Shown here: positions 15,789 through 23,252 of the stretch, piece after piece | Position numbering within the stretch: the first letter of the stretch is position 1 | How the letters are laid out: each line of letters begins with the position of its first letter | Origin: an uncultured Clostridia bacterium | Lineage (GTDB): Bacteria > Bacillota > Clostridia > Lachnospirales > Anaerotignaceae | Reading direction: 5' to 3' | Assembly: GCA_902477755.1 (NCBI GenBank) | Contig: CABSIK010000016.1 | Span: 1-46,710, forward strand | DNA: 46,710 bases | The notes under the pieces: model-generated | The model's input: the letters and a program-made list of their open reading frames with translations, nothing else | Told to the model about the DNA's origin: nothing | Database searches by the model: none | Position numbers and translations under genes: made by a program

Positions 15789-15874
15789 CCTAAAATGCAG
15801 GAGGGGCTGCAAAAAACTGTTGTTTTGCATAAATCAAAGCCTATTTTTTTGATAGTATTTTATAAGAAAAAATC

Positions 15875-15902
15875 TTGACAGTTTTTTCACAGCTGATATA
15901 AT
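15875..15902 (+). promoter_or_regulatory. Promoter of the FMN riboswitch transcript
   Basis: Perfect TTGACA (15875-15880) and TATAAT (15897-15902) with a 16-bp spacer. Confidence 0.85.
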
Positions 15903-15923
15903 GAACTTGTAAATGAAATATGA

Positions 15924-16037
15924 AATTCTTCAGGGCAGGGTGAAATTCCCGATCGGCAGTAAAGTCTGCGAGCGCTTTGGCGCAGGATTCGGTGCGATTC
16001 CGAAACCGACAGTATAGTCTGGATGGGAGAAGAATAA
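15924..16037 (+). promoter_or_regulatory. FMN riboswitch (RFN element)
   Basis: All conserved blocks are present in order: AGGGCAGGGTGAAATTCCC, GATCGGCAGTAAAGTCTGCG, a variable GCGCTTTGGCGC arm, GGATTCGGTG, GATTCCGAAACCGACAGT and AGTCTGGATGGGAGAAGA. The closing P1 helix is ATTCTT / AAGAAT. It binds flavin mononucleotide and is expected to switch off the downstream riboflavin transporter when FMN is plentiful. Confidence 0.95.
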
Positions 16038-16094
16038 AAGTTTGGTGTTTTTTCGTGCGGATGCGAAAAAGCCCGACCTTTATTTTGCTTGTTT

Positions 16095-16122
16095 AGCCTG
16101 AAGATTTTCAGGCTTTTTCTTT
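16095..16122 (+). terminator. Terminator in the FMN riboswitch expression platform
   Basis: Arms AGCCTGAA / TTCAGGCT with a GATT loop are followed by TTTTCTTTT. A competing partner, GCCTGAAAATTCTAAAC at 16161-16177, could pair with 16091-16113 instead. A second T-rich/A-rich hairpin (about 16038-16080) lies between aptamer and terminator. Confidence 0.75.
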
Positions 16123-16199
16123 TGCCAAAAGAGAAAAAGTTCGTCACAATCTTGGCGGAAGCCTGAAAATTCTAAACAAAAAATGGAGGAAGAAAAATC

Positions 16200-16775
16200 A
16201 TGGAAAACGCAGTAAAAACAACAGCGGTAAAAAGAAAACAGAATGTAAGAAAACTCACAGCACTGGGTATGCTGGGCGCCATCTCTCTGATTTTGGTGGC
16301 AACAGTGCATTTCCCCATCATCCCTGCGGCACCTTTCTTGGAATATGATCCTGCGGATGTGCCGATCCTCATTGGTACCTTTGCCTTTGGCCCTGTGGCT
16401 GGTTTCCTGCTGACTGTAGTGGTATCCATCATTCAGGGTATGACTGTCAGCGCAGCAAGCGGCGGCCCCATCGGCATCATCATGCACATCTTCGCTACTG
16501 GCAGCTGTGTACTGATCGCAGGCAACATCTACCGCAGAAATAAAACAAGAAAAACAGCAGCCATCGCCCTTATCGTAGGCGCGCTGGTTATGACAGGCGC
16601 AATGGTACTGATGAATCTGGTACTGACACCCATTTTCCTGGGAACATCCATGGAAGAAGTGATCCCCATGCTGCTGCCTGCCATCATTCCTTTCAACCTG
16701 ATCAAAGCAGGTCTGAACTGCGCCATTACATTCGTACTGTACAAATCCATTTCCCATCTGCTCAAAGGGGAATGA
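16200..16775 (+). CDS. ribU: Riboflavin ECF transporter S component (RibU-like)
   Basis: A 191-residue membrane protein with about six transmembrane helices. It is the substrate-binding subunit that docks on a shared energy-coupling module (EcfT and two ATPases, not in this window) to import riboflavin. The family pattern includes LTALGMLGAISLILV, an ECF-typical FLEYDPADVPILIG segment, and PIGIIMHIFATG. The FMN riboswitch directly upstream supports the riboflavin assignment. An AGGAGG-like site (16185-16190) precedes the ATG. Transcribed alone; a terminator follows. Confidence 0.92.
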   Translation: MENAVKTTAVKRKQNVRKLTALGMLGAISLILVATVHFPIIPAAPFLEYDPADVPILIGTFAFGPVAGFLLTVVVSIIQGMTVSAASGGPIGIIMHIFATGSCVLIAGNIYRRNKTRKTAAIALIVGALVMTGAMVLMNLVLTPIFLGTSMEEVIPMLLPAIIPFNLIKAGLNCAITFVLYKSISHLLKGE

Positions 16776-16816
16776 TTCTGAAAAACAACCCATCTGTTCT
16801 ATGATATGAGAGAATT

Positions 16817-16865
16817 GAAGCACAAAATCTTTCCCTTGCAAGAGATTTTGTGCTTTCTCTTTTTT
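16817..16865 (+). terminator. Terminator of the riboflavin transporter gene
   Basis: Arms GAAGCACAAAATCT / AGATTTTGTGCTTTC are followed by a T-rich tail. Confidence 0.85.
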
Positions 16866-16955
16866 ATGGAGAAAAGGCACGGAAAAACCACTTGCCGCAT
16901 ATACTGTATAGGGATTGCAGCCTCTTTGGGAGGCAGAAGAAAAGGGGGATTCCCT

Positions 16956-17996
16956 ATGAAGAAACTGACTGTAGCCGTGCTTTTTGGGGGACAGTCGCCG
17001 AAACACGCCCCTTCCTGCCAGTGGGCGGCAGATGTGGTTGCCGCATTGGATGAGGAGAAATATGACGTTCTGCCTGTGGGTATCACAAAGGACGGAAATT
17101 GGCGTATCTGCCATGGTTCTGTAGATGCCATCCGACAGGAGCGATGGGAGAAATACAGCGTGGATGCCATTTTAAGCCCCGATGCCACCAGAAGGAGTCT
17201 GCTGAAGCTGGTAGGCGGCAAGTATAAGGAAATCCCTGTGGATGTGGTGATTCCCGTCCTCCATGGGGCAGGGGGTGCTGTGCAGGGATTGCTGGAAATG
17301 GCAAAAATCCCTTATGTGGGCTGCGGCGTTCTGCCTTCCGCCCTTTCTATGAATCGGATTTGTATCAGGCGTATTGCCAAGGCAGAAAAAATCCCCATGG
17401 CGAAATTTCTCTGGTGTGACGGAGAGGCTCTGGCAGAAACAAAGGAGAAAGTCATGCATCAGGCAGAGAAAAAACTGGGCTATCCCTGTTTCGTCAAACC
17501 TGCCAATGCCAGCGTCTCTGTGGGGGCTTCCAAGGCCAAAAACAGAGAAGAACTGGAAAAAGCCTTGTGTTATGCCGCAAAATATGATAGAAAAGTAATT
17601 ATGGAAGAAGCCATTGACGGTGGCAGATTCGCATGCGCCATGCTGAAAAAGGGCAAACTGCACATCAGCAGCATCGGAGAAATTCTTACTAGGGCAGAAT
17701 CTTGCGATGATGCCAAGAAGGATGCGCATGTCATCATTCCTGCGAAAGTGCCGGAAGAAGCCTTGGCGCAGATGCGAAAAATTTCCGAAAAAATGTATCA
17801 TGCAGTTGACGGGAAAGGCATTGCTCGTGTAGACTTCTTTATGGAGAAAAGTGGTCGTGTGCTTTTCCACGAACTCCATACCATGCCTGATGCTATGTAT
17901 CCTATGCTTTGGGAGGAAGAAGGCATGTCAAAAACAGAATGGATGGATTGCCTCATTGCCCTTGCTTTGGAAAGGGACAGGGACATCCACGGATAA
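16956..17996 (+). CDS. D-alanine-D-alanine ligase-like ATP-grasp protein with substituted active site
   Basis: A 346-residue protein with the D-Ala-D-Ala ligase architecture: N-terminal LFGGQSPKHAPS, a central IPYVGCGVLPSALSMNR segment, the ATP-grasp lysine in FVKPANASVSVG (Lys181), EEAIDGGRF, and RVDFFMEKSG. Several residues normally invariant in Ddl enzymes differ. The glutamate of the first motif is replaced (Lys16/Ala18), HGxxGEDGxxQ is shortened to HGAGGAVQG, MDK is MNR, and the metal-binding NEINT is HELHT (305-309), followed by MPDAMYP rather than PGF. ATP binding looks possible, but ordinary D-Ala-D-Ala ligation is doubtful. The ATG has a GGGGG-type site; an earlier in-frame ATG at 16806 would run through the preceding terminator. 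It is followed 20 nt later by murI, so a cell-wall-related role is likely. Confidence 0.75.
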   Translation: MKKLTVAVLFGGQSPKHAPSCQWAADVVAALDEEKYDVLPVGITKDGNWRICHGSVDAIRQERWEKYSVDAILSPDATRRSLLKLVGGKYKEIPVDVVIPVLHGAGGAVQGLLEMAKIPYVGCGVLPSALSMNRICIRRIAKAEKIPMAKFLWCDGEALAETKEKVMHQAEKKLGYPCFVKPANASVSVGASKAKNREELEKALCYAAKYDRKVIMEEAIDGGRFACAMLKKGKLHISSIGEILTRAESCDDAKKDAHVIIPAKVPEEALAQMRKISEKMYHAVDGKGIARVDFFMEKSGRVLFHELHTMPDAMYPMLWEEEGMSKTEWMDCLIALALERDRDIHG

Positions 17997-18016
17997 GGAA
18001 GAAGGACAAAACATTT

Positions 18017-18820
18017 ATGGATACAAGACCAATCGGCGTATTTGATTCGGGGGTAGGCGGTTTGACCGTAGTCAAACAGGTCATGAAAGTCATGCCCCAT
18101 GAAAATATTGTATATTTCGGGGATACGGCTAGGGTGCCTTACGGCAGTAAGTCCAAAGAAGCCGTAACCAAATTTTCTTTGCAGAATGTGCGTTTTCTGG
18201 AAACAAAGGACGTAAAAGCCATCATTGTGGCCTGCAACACCGCCAGCTCCAACAGTCTGGATGCCATGCGTGCGGCAACAGATACCCCCATTTTCGGCGT
18301 AGTTGTGCCCGGTGTGGAAGCGGCAGTCCGTGCCACCAAAAACCATAAGGTAGGCATCATCGGCACAGCGGCAACAGTCCGCTCCGGCGCTTACGAAACC
18401 ATGATTCGGGAAGAAAATCCCGACATTCAGGTTTTTTCCAAGGCTTGCCCCCTTTTCGTGCCGCTGGCAGAGGAAGGCTGGACAGATAACGAGGTTTCCC
18501 GTCTGACAGCCCAGAGCTATTTGCAGGAACTGTTGACAAAGGGCATTGACTCTCTGGTGCTGGGCTGTACCCATTATCCCCTTCTGAAACGGTGCATTGG
18601 CACCACCGTAGGGGATGCGGTGAAGTTGGTAGACCCGGCAAAAGCCACCGCAAGACAGGTGAAGGAATTTCTGGCAGAGCGTGACCAGCTCAACGAAAAC
18701 GAGGAAGAAGGCGTGCGTCGGTTCTATCTCAGCGATACCACAAACACCTTCGGCTTTTTGTGCCAGAAAGCCTTGAAACATCCTTATGAAGCGGAAATCA
18801 TCGACATCGAAAAATATTGA
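18017..18820 (+). CDS. murI: Glutamate racemase
   Basis: Converts L-glutamate to the D-glutamate used in peptidoglycan stem peptides; cytoplasmic and cofactor-free. The 267 residues are normal. FDSGVGGLT (Asp10) binds substrate. The two catalytic cysteines are in VACNTASS (Cys73) and LGCTHYPLL (Cys184). The ATG at 18017 fits the family N terminus (RPIGVFDSG). It lies 20 nt after the Ddl-like gene, apparently in one operon. Confidence 0.97.
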   Translation: MDTRPIGVFDSGVGGLTVVKQVMKVMPHENIVYFGDTARVPYGSKSKEAVTKFSLQNVRFLETKDVKAIIVACNTASSNSLDAMRAATDTPIFGVVVPGVEAAVRATKNHKVGIIGTAATVRSGAYETMIREENPDIQVFSKACPLFVPLAEEGWTDNEVSRLTAQSYLQELLTKGIDSLVLGCTHYPLLKRCIGTTVGDAVKLVDPAKATARQVKEFLAERDQLNENEEEGVRRFYLSDTTNTFGFLCQKALKHPYEAEIIDIEKY

Positions 18821-18828
18821 GGAAATGA

Positions 18829-18872
18829 GAAAAGCTGAAATTCTTTGTATCAAAAGAGTTTCAGCTTTTTTT
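18829..18872 (+). terminator. Terminator of the murI operon
   Basis: Arms AAAAGCTGAAA / TTTCAGCTTTT with a loop containing TTTGTATC, then a T run. The core resembles module B of the palindromic elements. Confidence 0.85.
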
Positions 18873-18924
18873 ACGGAAAAAACAGCCTATTTGTGGTATG
18901 ATGAGAAAAAGGAGGCGATGTGCC

Positions 18925-19173
18925 ATGAAATGTCCTTATTGCGGAAAAGAAATGACATTGGGGTATATCCAGAATCGGGACGGTGTGTACTGGACGGAAA
19001 AGAAACTGCCTGTTCCGGCTTTGCCTTTGGGGGGCGGCGAAACATTGGCTGTGGGCAGGGAACAGTCCTGCGGTTACACCAATAAACGTGTAGAAGCATG
19101 GAATTGCTGGACATGCAAAAAGATTCTCATTGATTATGAGGGAGAGAGTTCGTCAGATACAGAACAGAAATGA
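18925..19173 (+). CDS. Zinc-ribbon protein of the PF20097 type
   Basis: An 82-residue protein built around two cysteine pairs, CPYC (3-6) and CWTC (about 61-64), with GYIQNRDGVYW and WNCWTCKKI. This matches a small zinc-ribbon family of unknown function common in Firmicutes. AAAAGGAGG at 18906-18914 precedes the ATG by 10 nt. Monocistronic between two terminators. Confidence 0.75.
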   Translation: MKCPYCGKEMTLGYIQNRDGVYWTEKKLPVPALPLGGGETLAVGREQSCGYTNKRVEAWNCWTCKKILIDYEGESSSDTEQK

Positions 19174-19177
19174 AGAA

Positions 19178-19225
19178 AAAGAAGTGTGAATTACCCATGT
19201 CTGGCAGATTCCGCTTCTTTTTTTG
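19178..19225 (+). terminator. Terminator after the zinc-ribbon gene
   Basis: Arms AAGAAG...GAAT / ATTC...CTTCTT followed by a T run. Confidence 0.7.
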
Positions 19226-19272
19226 TGGGCAAAACAATTTTTTAAGACATGTTTAAGATTGTGGGGAGGTCA

Positions 19273-19320
19273 TTGACAGCCCCTTCTTTTCGTACTATTG
19301 TATTAGTAAGTTAATACAAT
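19273..19320 (+). promoter_or_regulatory. Promoter and GntR operator of the ABC operon
   Basis: TTGACA (19273-19278) and TATTGT (19296-19301) are 17 bp apart. A perfect 9-bp inverted repeat ATTGTATTA (19297-19305) / TAATACAAT (19312-19320) overlaps the -10 and initiation region. Short TA-rich inverted repeats of this kind are typical sites of YtrA-type GntR regulators, one of which is encoded in the operon. Confidence 0.8.
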
Positions 19321-19342
19321 CATACAGAAGGGGGAGAATGAC

Positions 19343-20167
19343 ATGTGGAGAAAGATTTGCAAAGCGGAATTGCAGGAAACACGGAAGGTGTATTTCGTCA
19401 TGTTTGCCATTTTGCTGGCGGCAGGGATTCTGAGCCTTATTGTGATACAGCAGACCGCCTTATATCCGGGAGATACTTTTGGGGGCACACCGGAGGAGTT
19501 TGATGTGCGGAGTGCCCTTTCCATTGGTTCCATTTTAGGGATGTATGTCCTGTGGATTGCCGCCATGGTGTTTTATGTGGTGTATACCCTATACCGCTTT
19601 GACAGAGGTATGTTTGGGGGAGAAGGCGTGTTCTGGATGACACTGCCCGTGAAGCGGCGGCAGATTCTGGCTGGAAAGCTGCTGGCGCCATTGGTCTGGG
19701 GAATGGTGCTGGTGCTTCTGGGCATTATTTGGCTGGCATTGATGCTGTTTGTGCAGGAGCCTTACGGGATAGGTGATTTTTCTGGGGAAGGCATGGCTGT
19801 GGGTATCGGGATAGTAGCGTTTATGGTTCTTTCGCAGGTTCTCATGGCGGTGGGCAGTCTGTATGCTCTTTGCTTTGCTCTCATGGCAGGACGCTTGCCC
19901 CGTTTTCAGAAACATCCCTATTTGTGGGGGACTGCTGTTGCCTTGGTGATTTTCTTTATCATGGAGCCATTGTTTAATGTGCTGGCTATGGTGGTTTTCG
20001 GTGTTCCCATTGGCTTTTTCTTGATGGCGATGCCCTTTATGATGACAAAAGGCATTGCAATGTTTGGCTTCATTGCATTGATTCCCATTGCCATGGTATT
20101 GCGGATACTCATTTATGGAGCATTGATGGTGTATCTGGCAGAAAAGAAATTGGATTATTTAGGTTGA
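19343..20167 (+). CDS. ABC-2 type transporter permease
   Basis: A 274-residue membrane protein with about six helices, no recognisable binding motif, and the overall pattern of permeases encoded beside YtrA-type regulators (FWMTLPVKRRQILAGKLLAPL near the middle). It is first in the operon permease-gntR-ATPase-permease. The substrate is unknown; in Bacillus similar operons respond to cell-wall-active peptides. Confidence 0.8.
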   Translation: MWRKICKAELQETRKVYFVMFAILLAAGILSLIVIQQTALYPGDTFGGTPEEFDVRSALSIGSILGMYVLWIAAMVFYVVYTLYRFDRGMFGGEGVFWMTLPVKRRQILAGKLLAPLVWGMVLVLLGIIWLALMLFVQEPYGIGDFSGEGMAVGIGIVAFMVLSQVLMAVGSLYALCFALMAGRLPRFQKHPYLWGTAVALVIFFIMEPLFNVLAMVVFGVPIGFFLMAMPFMMTKGIAMFGFIALIPIAMVLRILIYGALMVYLAEKKLDYLG

Positions 20168-20180
20168 GGAAGGTGGTTCC

Positions 20181-20552
20181 GTGCAGTTTGATAACGGTTT
20201 ACCCATTTATTTGCAGATCGTAAAGGAAATGACCCTGCGTGCCTTGTCCGGTGCCATGGAGCCTGGTGAGAAGATTCCTCCCGTCAGGGAGCTGGCGGCG
20301 GAATTCGGCGTCAATCCCAACACCATGCAGCGCGCCATGGCGGAAATGGAACGGGAAGGTCTGGTCTATACAGAACGCACCAGCGGACGTTTTCTGACGA
20401 AGGAAGAAGGGGTTTTGGTGGAAAAAAGAAAGTCTTTCGCAAAGGAAGAAACAGAGAAATATCTGGCATATATGAAAAAAATCGGCTTTACCACAGAGGA
20501 AGTGGCGTCTTATGTGAAAGCTGTGGGCGAGAAGGGAGAGGAACAGGCATGA
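20181..20552 (+). CDS. GntR-family regulator, YtrA subfamily
   Basis: A 123-residue regulator: winged-helix domain (about 8-75: IYLQIVKEMTLRALSGAMEPGEKIPPVRELAAEFGVNPNTMQRAM is its span) followed by a short helical tail instead of the large ligand-binding domain of other GntR proteins. That size and tail define the YtrA subfamily. It starts with GTG after GAGGAAGGTGG. It overlaps the ATPase gene by 4 nt. The palindrome at 19297-19320 is its probable operator, making the operon self-repressing. Confidence 0.92.
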   Translation: MQFDNGLPIYLQIVKEMTLRALSGAMEPGEKIPPVRELAAEFGVNPNTMQRAMAEMEREGLVYTERTSGRFLTKEEGVLVEKRKSFAKEETEKYLAYMKKIGFTTEEVASYVKAVGEKGEEQA

Positions 20553-21241
20553 GTTTGGTAGAAATCAAAAATCTGGAGCATCGTTACGGCAATCATACCG
20601 TTCTGGCAGGGCTGAACCTGACACTGGAAGAAGGAGAAATCATCGGGCTTTTGGGGCCTAACGGCGTAGGGAAAACAACCCTCATGAAAATCCTCTGCGG
20701 TTTGATTCAGAACTATGACGGCAGTGTATTGGTGGATGGCCAGCCCATTGGCGTACACAGCAAGTCTGTCATTTCTTATCTGCCGGAGCGGACATACTTC
20801 CGCAAAAGCGAAAATGTGAAAAGCGCCATCGGCATGTTCCGTGATTTCTATAAGGATTTCGACGAAAAGAAAGCCATGGAAATGGCTATGGATTTGAAAC
20901 TGGATTCTAAACAGAAAATCGGCACCATGTCCAAAGGCATGCAGGAGAAATTGCAGCTGGTGTTCGTCATGAGCCGAAAAGCAAAGCTCTTTGTGCTGGA
21001 TGAACCCATGGGCGGTGTAGACCCTACCACAAGGGACTATATCCTGACGACTATTTTGAACCAGTATGCAGAAAACAGCTCCATCCTTTTGTCCACCCAT
21101 CTGGTGCATGATGTGGAGCAGATTTTTGACCGCGCTGTTTTCTTGAAACAGGGACGGGTGTTTTTGAATGAACAGGTGGATGTGCTTCGGGCGGAAACGG
21201 GCATGTCTGTTGACCAGTATTTCCGGGAGGTGTATCGCTGA
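20549..21241 (+). CDS. ABC transporter ATPase
   Basis: A 230-residue nucleotide-binding subunit: Walker A GPNGVGKTT, a signature-like MSKGMQEK, Walker B LFVLDEPMGGVDP and the switch histidine in LLSTHLVHD. It energises the two adjacent permeases. It is coupled at both ends: its ATG overlaps the gntR stop, and its TGA overlaps the next ATG. Confidence 0.95.
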   Translation: MSLVEIKNLEHRYGNHTVLAGLNLTLEEGEIIGLLGPNGVGKTTLMKILCGLIQNYDGSVLVDGQPIGVHSKSVISYLPERTYFRKSENVKSAIGMFRDFYKDFDEKKAMEMAMDLKLDSKQKIGTMSKGMQEKLQLVFVMSRKAKLFVLDEPMGGVDPTTRDYILTTILNQYAENSSILLSTHLVHDVEQIFDRAVFLKQGRVFLNEQVDVLRAETGMSVDQYFREVYR

Positions 21242-22047
21242 TGTTTGGAAAAGTTATGAAACAGGAATTACGGGCAAACAGCCTGCTTTATGGTGTGGCA
21301 AGCGCCATTGCCCTGCTCTTTGCCTTTGCTACCGTCATGAACCGCACCAGAGGCACGGATGTTTCCTATCTAGTGCAGGCGCCCCTGCTGATTTCCGGCT
21401 GCACCATTGCCATTGTGGTGCTGGTGCTGTTGTTCCTTGTCCATACAGCCCTGCGGTATCAGAAAAGTATGTATGGCAACGAAGGCTATCTCACATTCAG
21501 CCTGCCTGTTTCCTCTGTGGAACTGGTGACAGGGAAATTCGCCGCTTCTGCTCTTTGGGGCATCATTGTTTGTGTTCTCTGTGGCTTGCTGTGTTTTTCC
21601 ATACTCTACGGAGCTGTGGCACCCTCTGGCACAAAATTGTTCTGGGAGGAGGTCGGAAAAGTTTGGGCAATGGATGGGATTCGCAGCTCCATGATTCTCA
21701 TTGCCCTGTCTCTGACACTGGCTATGCTGGAAACGGTGGCACTGCTGTATCTTTCTATCACACTGGCGTATCTGCCTTTTATTCGTCGAGGCAATGGTAT
21801 CTTTGCCCTGATTTTCTTCTTTGGTATTAGCTGTGTGGAAGAGAAGGTCGTGGAGCTTGTTCCCTCTTTGTCTACGGACTATATCGAAAAGACCATGACA
21901 GCCATATTGGACAAAGCGGATTTGGATTTGTTTTTCCAAGGCATCCGCAGTTTTATGCTCCCTGCGGCTATCTCTACGGTAGTCATGGCAGTGGTATATC
22001 TGGCTGTGACCATCATTTTGGCGAAAAAATACACATCTATCCAGTAA
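21241..22047 (+). CDS. ABC-2 type transporter permease
   Basis: A 268-residue membrane protein with about six helices. The layout matches the first permease (YGNEGYLTFSLPVSSVELV corresponds to its GGEGVFWMTLPVKRRQI segment), so the two probably form a heterodimer with the ATPase. The start overlaps the ATPase stop by one base. Last gene of the operon. Confidence 0.85.
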   Translation: MFGKVMKQELRANSLLYGVASAIALLFAFATVMNRTRGTDVSYLVQAPLLISGCTIAIVVLVLLFLVHTALRYQKSMYGNEGYLTFSLPVSSVELVTGKFAASALWGIIVCVLCGLLCFSILYGAVAPSGTKLFWEEVGKVWAMDGIRSSMILIALSLTLAMLETVALLYLSITLAYLPFIRRGNGIFALIFFFGISCVEEKVVELVPSLSTDYIEKTMTAILDKADLDLFFQGIRSFMLPAAISTVVMAVVYLAVTIILAKKYTSIQ

Positions 22048-22050
22048 AAA

Positions 22051-22078
22051 AAGGCGGCTGTGAAAACAGCCGCCTTTT
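22051..22078 (+). terminator. Terminator of the GntR/ABC operon
   Basis: Eleven-base perfect arms AAGGCGGCTGT / ACAGCCGCCTT with a GAAA loop, then TTCC. Confidence 0.92.
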
Positions 22079-22221
22079 CCTAAGGGGAAGAAGTAGAAAG
22101 AATGTGATTCTTTGGGGGAGAGATCACACTCTCCGCTATGAAGTATGTCCCAGAGAATGGGTTTTATACCTGTTTTTTAGAAAAAATTTCTCTTTTATGT
22201 GCCTTAGGTCACAGAACAAGC

Positions 22222-22236
22222 CGATAATGATTATTA
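22222..22236 (+). promoter_or_regulatory. Fur/PerR-family box upstream of thioredoxin
   Basis: CGATAATGATTATTA matches 12 of 14 fixed positions of the 7-1-7 Fur-type consensus TGATAATNATTATCA, and its ATAATNATTAT core is shared by PerR and Zur sites. It ends 14 bp before the -35 box. Which regulator uses it cannot be told from sequence. Confidence 0.55.
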
Positions 22237-22250
22237 TTTAAGAAATTTTA

Positions 22251-22279
22251 TTGCAAAGAGTTTTTTTCTGTGATATACT
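22251..22279 (+). promoter_or_regulatory. Promoter of trxA
   Basis: TTGCAA (22251-22256) and TATACT (22274-22279) with a 17-bp spacer. Confidence 0.75.
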
Positions 22280-22344
22280 AACATCAGAAATAAAAAAGAA
22301 ATATTTGGATACAATAACAATAGATGTGTAAGGAGGAATTGATT

Positions 22345-22659
22345 ATGTTAGTTGTAAAATCTGATACATTCCAGAAAGAAGTTATGGAAAGCAACGTACC
22401 TGTACTGGTAGACTTTTTCGCTACATGGTGCGGCCCCTGCCAGATGATGGGCCCCGTACTGGAACAGCTTCAGGCAGAATATGGTGACAAAGCAAAAATC
22501 GTGAAAGTAGACATCGACCAGGCAATGGATCTGGCACAGAAATACCGCGTTATGAGCGTGCCGAACATGATTTTCTTCAAAGACGGTCAGGTGGCAGACA
22601 GCATCATTGGCGCAGTGCCTGCTTCTGTACTGAAAGAAAAAATGGATAAACTGGTATAA
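22345..22659 (+). CDS. trxA: Thioredoxin
   Basis: A 104-residue cytoplasmic disulphide reductase with the classical active site WCGPC (28-32), cis-proline in SVPNMIFF, and normal length. AAGGAGG at 22330-22336 selects the ATG at 22345. Monocistronic with its own promoter. The Fur/PerR-like box upstream suggests control by metal or peroxide, which would fit an anaerobe's oxidative defence. Confidence 0.96.
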   Translation: MLVVKSDTFQKEVMESNVPVLVDFFATWCGPCQMMGPVLEQLQAEYGDKAKIVKVDIDQAMDLAQKYRVMSVPNMIFFKDGQVADSIIGAVPASVLKEKMDKLV

Positions 22660-22668
22660 GAAATGCCG

Positions 22669-22713
22669 AAAAGAGGGCATCTTCTCAGACAAGAGAGGGT
22701 GTCCTCTTTTTTC
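22669..22713 (+). terminator. Terminator of trxA
   Basis: Arms AAAAGAGG / CCTCTTTT with interrupted inner pairing and a T run. Confidence 0.75.
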
Positions 22714-22762
22714 TTTGGAAAAACCGACGGACGCGTGCGTTTTGACGTCGGAATGTATTGGT

Positions 22763-22820
22763 AAAAATACAAAAAATACAAATGTCATTCTACAGAGTAC
22801 ACAAAATTTTTTGTATTTTT
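22763..22820. repeat. AT-rich 15-bp perfect inverted repeat
   Basis: Arms AAAAATACAAAAAAT (22763-22777) and ATTTTTTGTATTTTT (22806-22820) enclose 28 nt and end 25 bp before the -35 box of the small membrane-peptide gene. The segment GTCATTCT occurs twice nearby (22784-22791 and 22833-22840). It could be a regulator site or an A/T-rich terminator-like fold. Confidence 0.55.
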
Positions 22821-22845
22821 ATAAAAACAAGCGTCATTCTTTCCA

Positions 22846-22874
22846 TTGACTTGGGTCTTTGAAAGTGGTATCTT
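22846..22874 (+). promoter_or_regulatory. Promoter of the 31-residue membrane peptide gene
   Basis: TTGACT (22846-22851), a 17-bp spacer and extended -10 TGGTATCTT (TATCTT at 22869-22874). Confidence 0.7.
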
Positions 22875-22921
22875 TTACCCAATGATTCTTATCGTCAAAG
22901 ACAGAAAGAAGGAGATTTTTC

Positions 22922-23017
22922 ATGAGCCGTGCGTTTTCCCATACAATGAAACAGGTCCTGCTCATTGGTGCTATTCTCATTGCGCTGCTGGTCATTTTGT
23001 GCCGCGTGAAGAAATAG
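22922..23017 (+). CDS. Single-pass small membrane protein, 31 residues
   Basis: A complete ORF coding for a short basic N terminus (MSRAFSHTMKQ), one hydrophobic helix (VLLIGAILIALLVILC) and a basic end RVKK. GAAGGAG lies 7-8 nt upstream of the ATG. A good promoter starts transcription about 40 nt upstream and a strong terminator ends it at 23116, so it appears to have its own 235-nt transcript. I do not recognise a family; it could be a regulatory membrane peptide or a type I toxin-like peptide, and no antisense antitoxin is evident. Confidence 0.65.
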   Translation: MSRAFSHTMKQVLLIGAILIALLVILCRVKK

Positions 23018-23085
23018 TACTGATTGTCATGGAGAAAAACACGATGCGTGGAAAAAGATTCGGTCTTTTTTCGGTGTAAACAGGT

Positions 23086-23116
23086 GGTTCCGGACGGTCA
23101 GTCCGGAACCTTTTTT
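23086..23116 (+). terminator. Terminator after the small membrane peptide gene
   Basis: Perfect 10-bp arms GGTTCCGGAC / GTCCGGAACC with a GGTCA loop and TTTTTT. Confidence 0.93.
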
Positions 23117-23252
23117 GATTTTTACAAAAGAAAAGAAGTGTACAAAGGAAAAAAGAAAATCATATACAAAAAGATAAAACTCTCCTAAGAGAGAGGGAAG
23201 AATACAAAAGAAACTTTTGGAGAAGTACAAAAGCATTTGGAGGGAACCAAAT

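Noticed and set aside
16806..16955. N-terminal extension of the Ddl-like gene to an upstream in-frame ATG
   Set aside because: It would translate through the riboflavin-transporter terminator, has no ribosome binding site, and family proteins start at MKKLTVAVLFGG.
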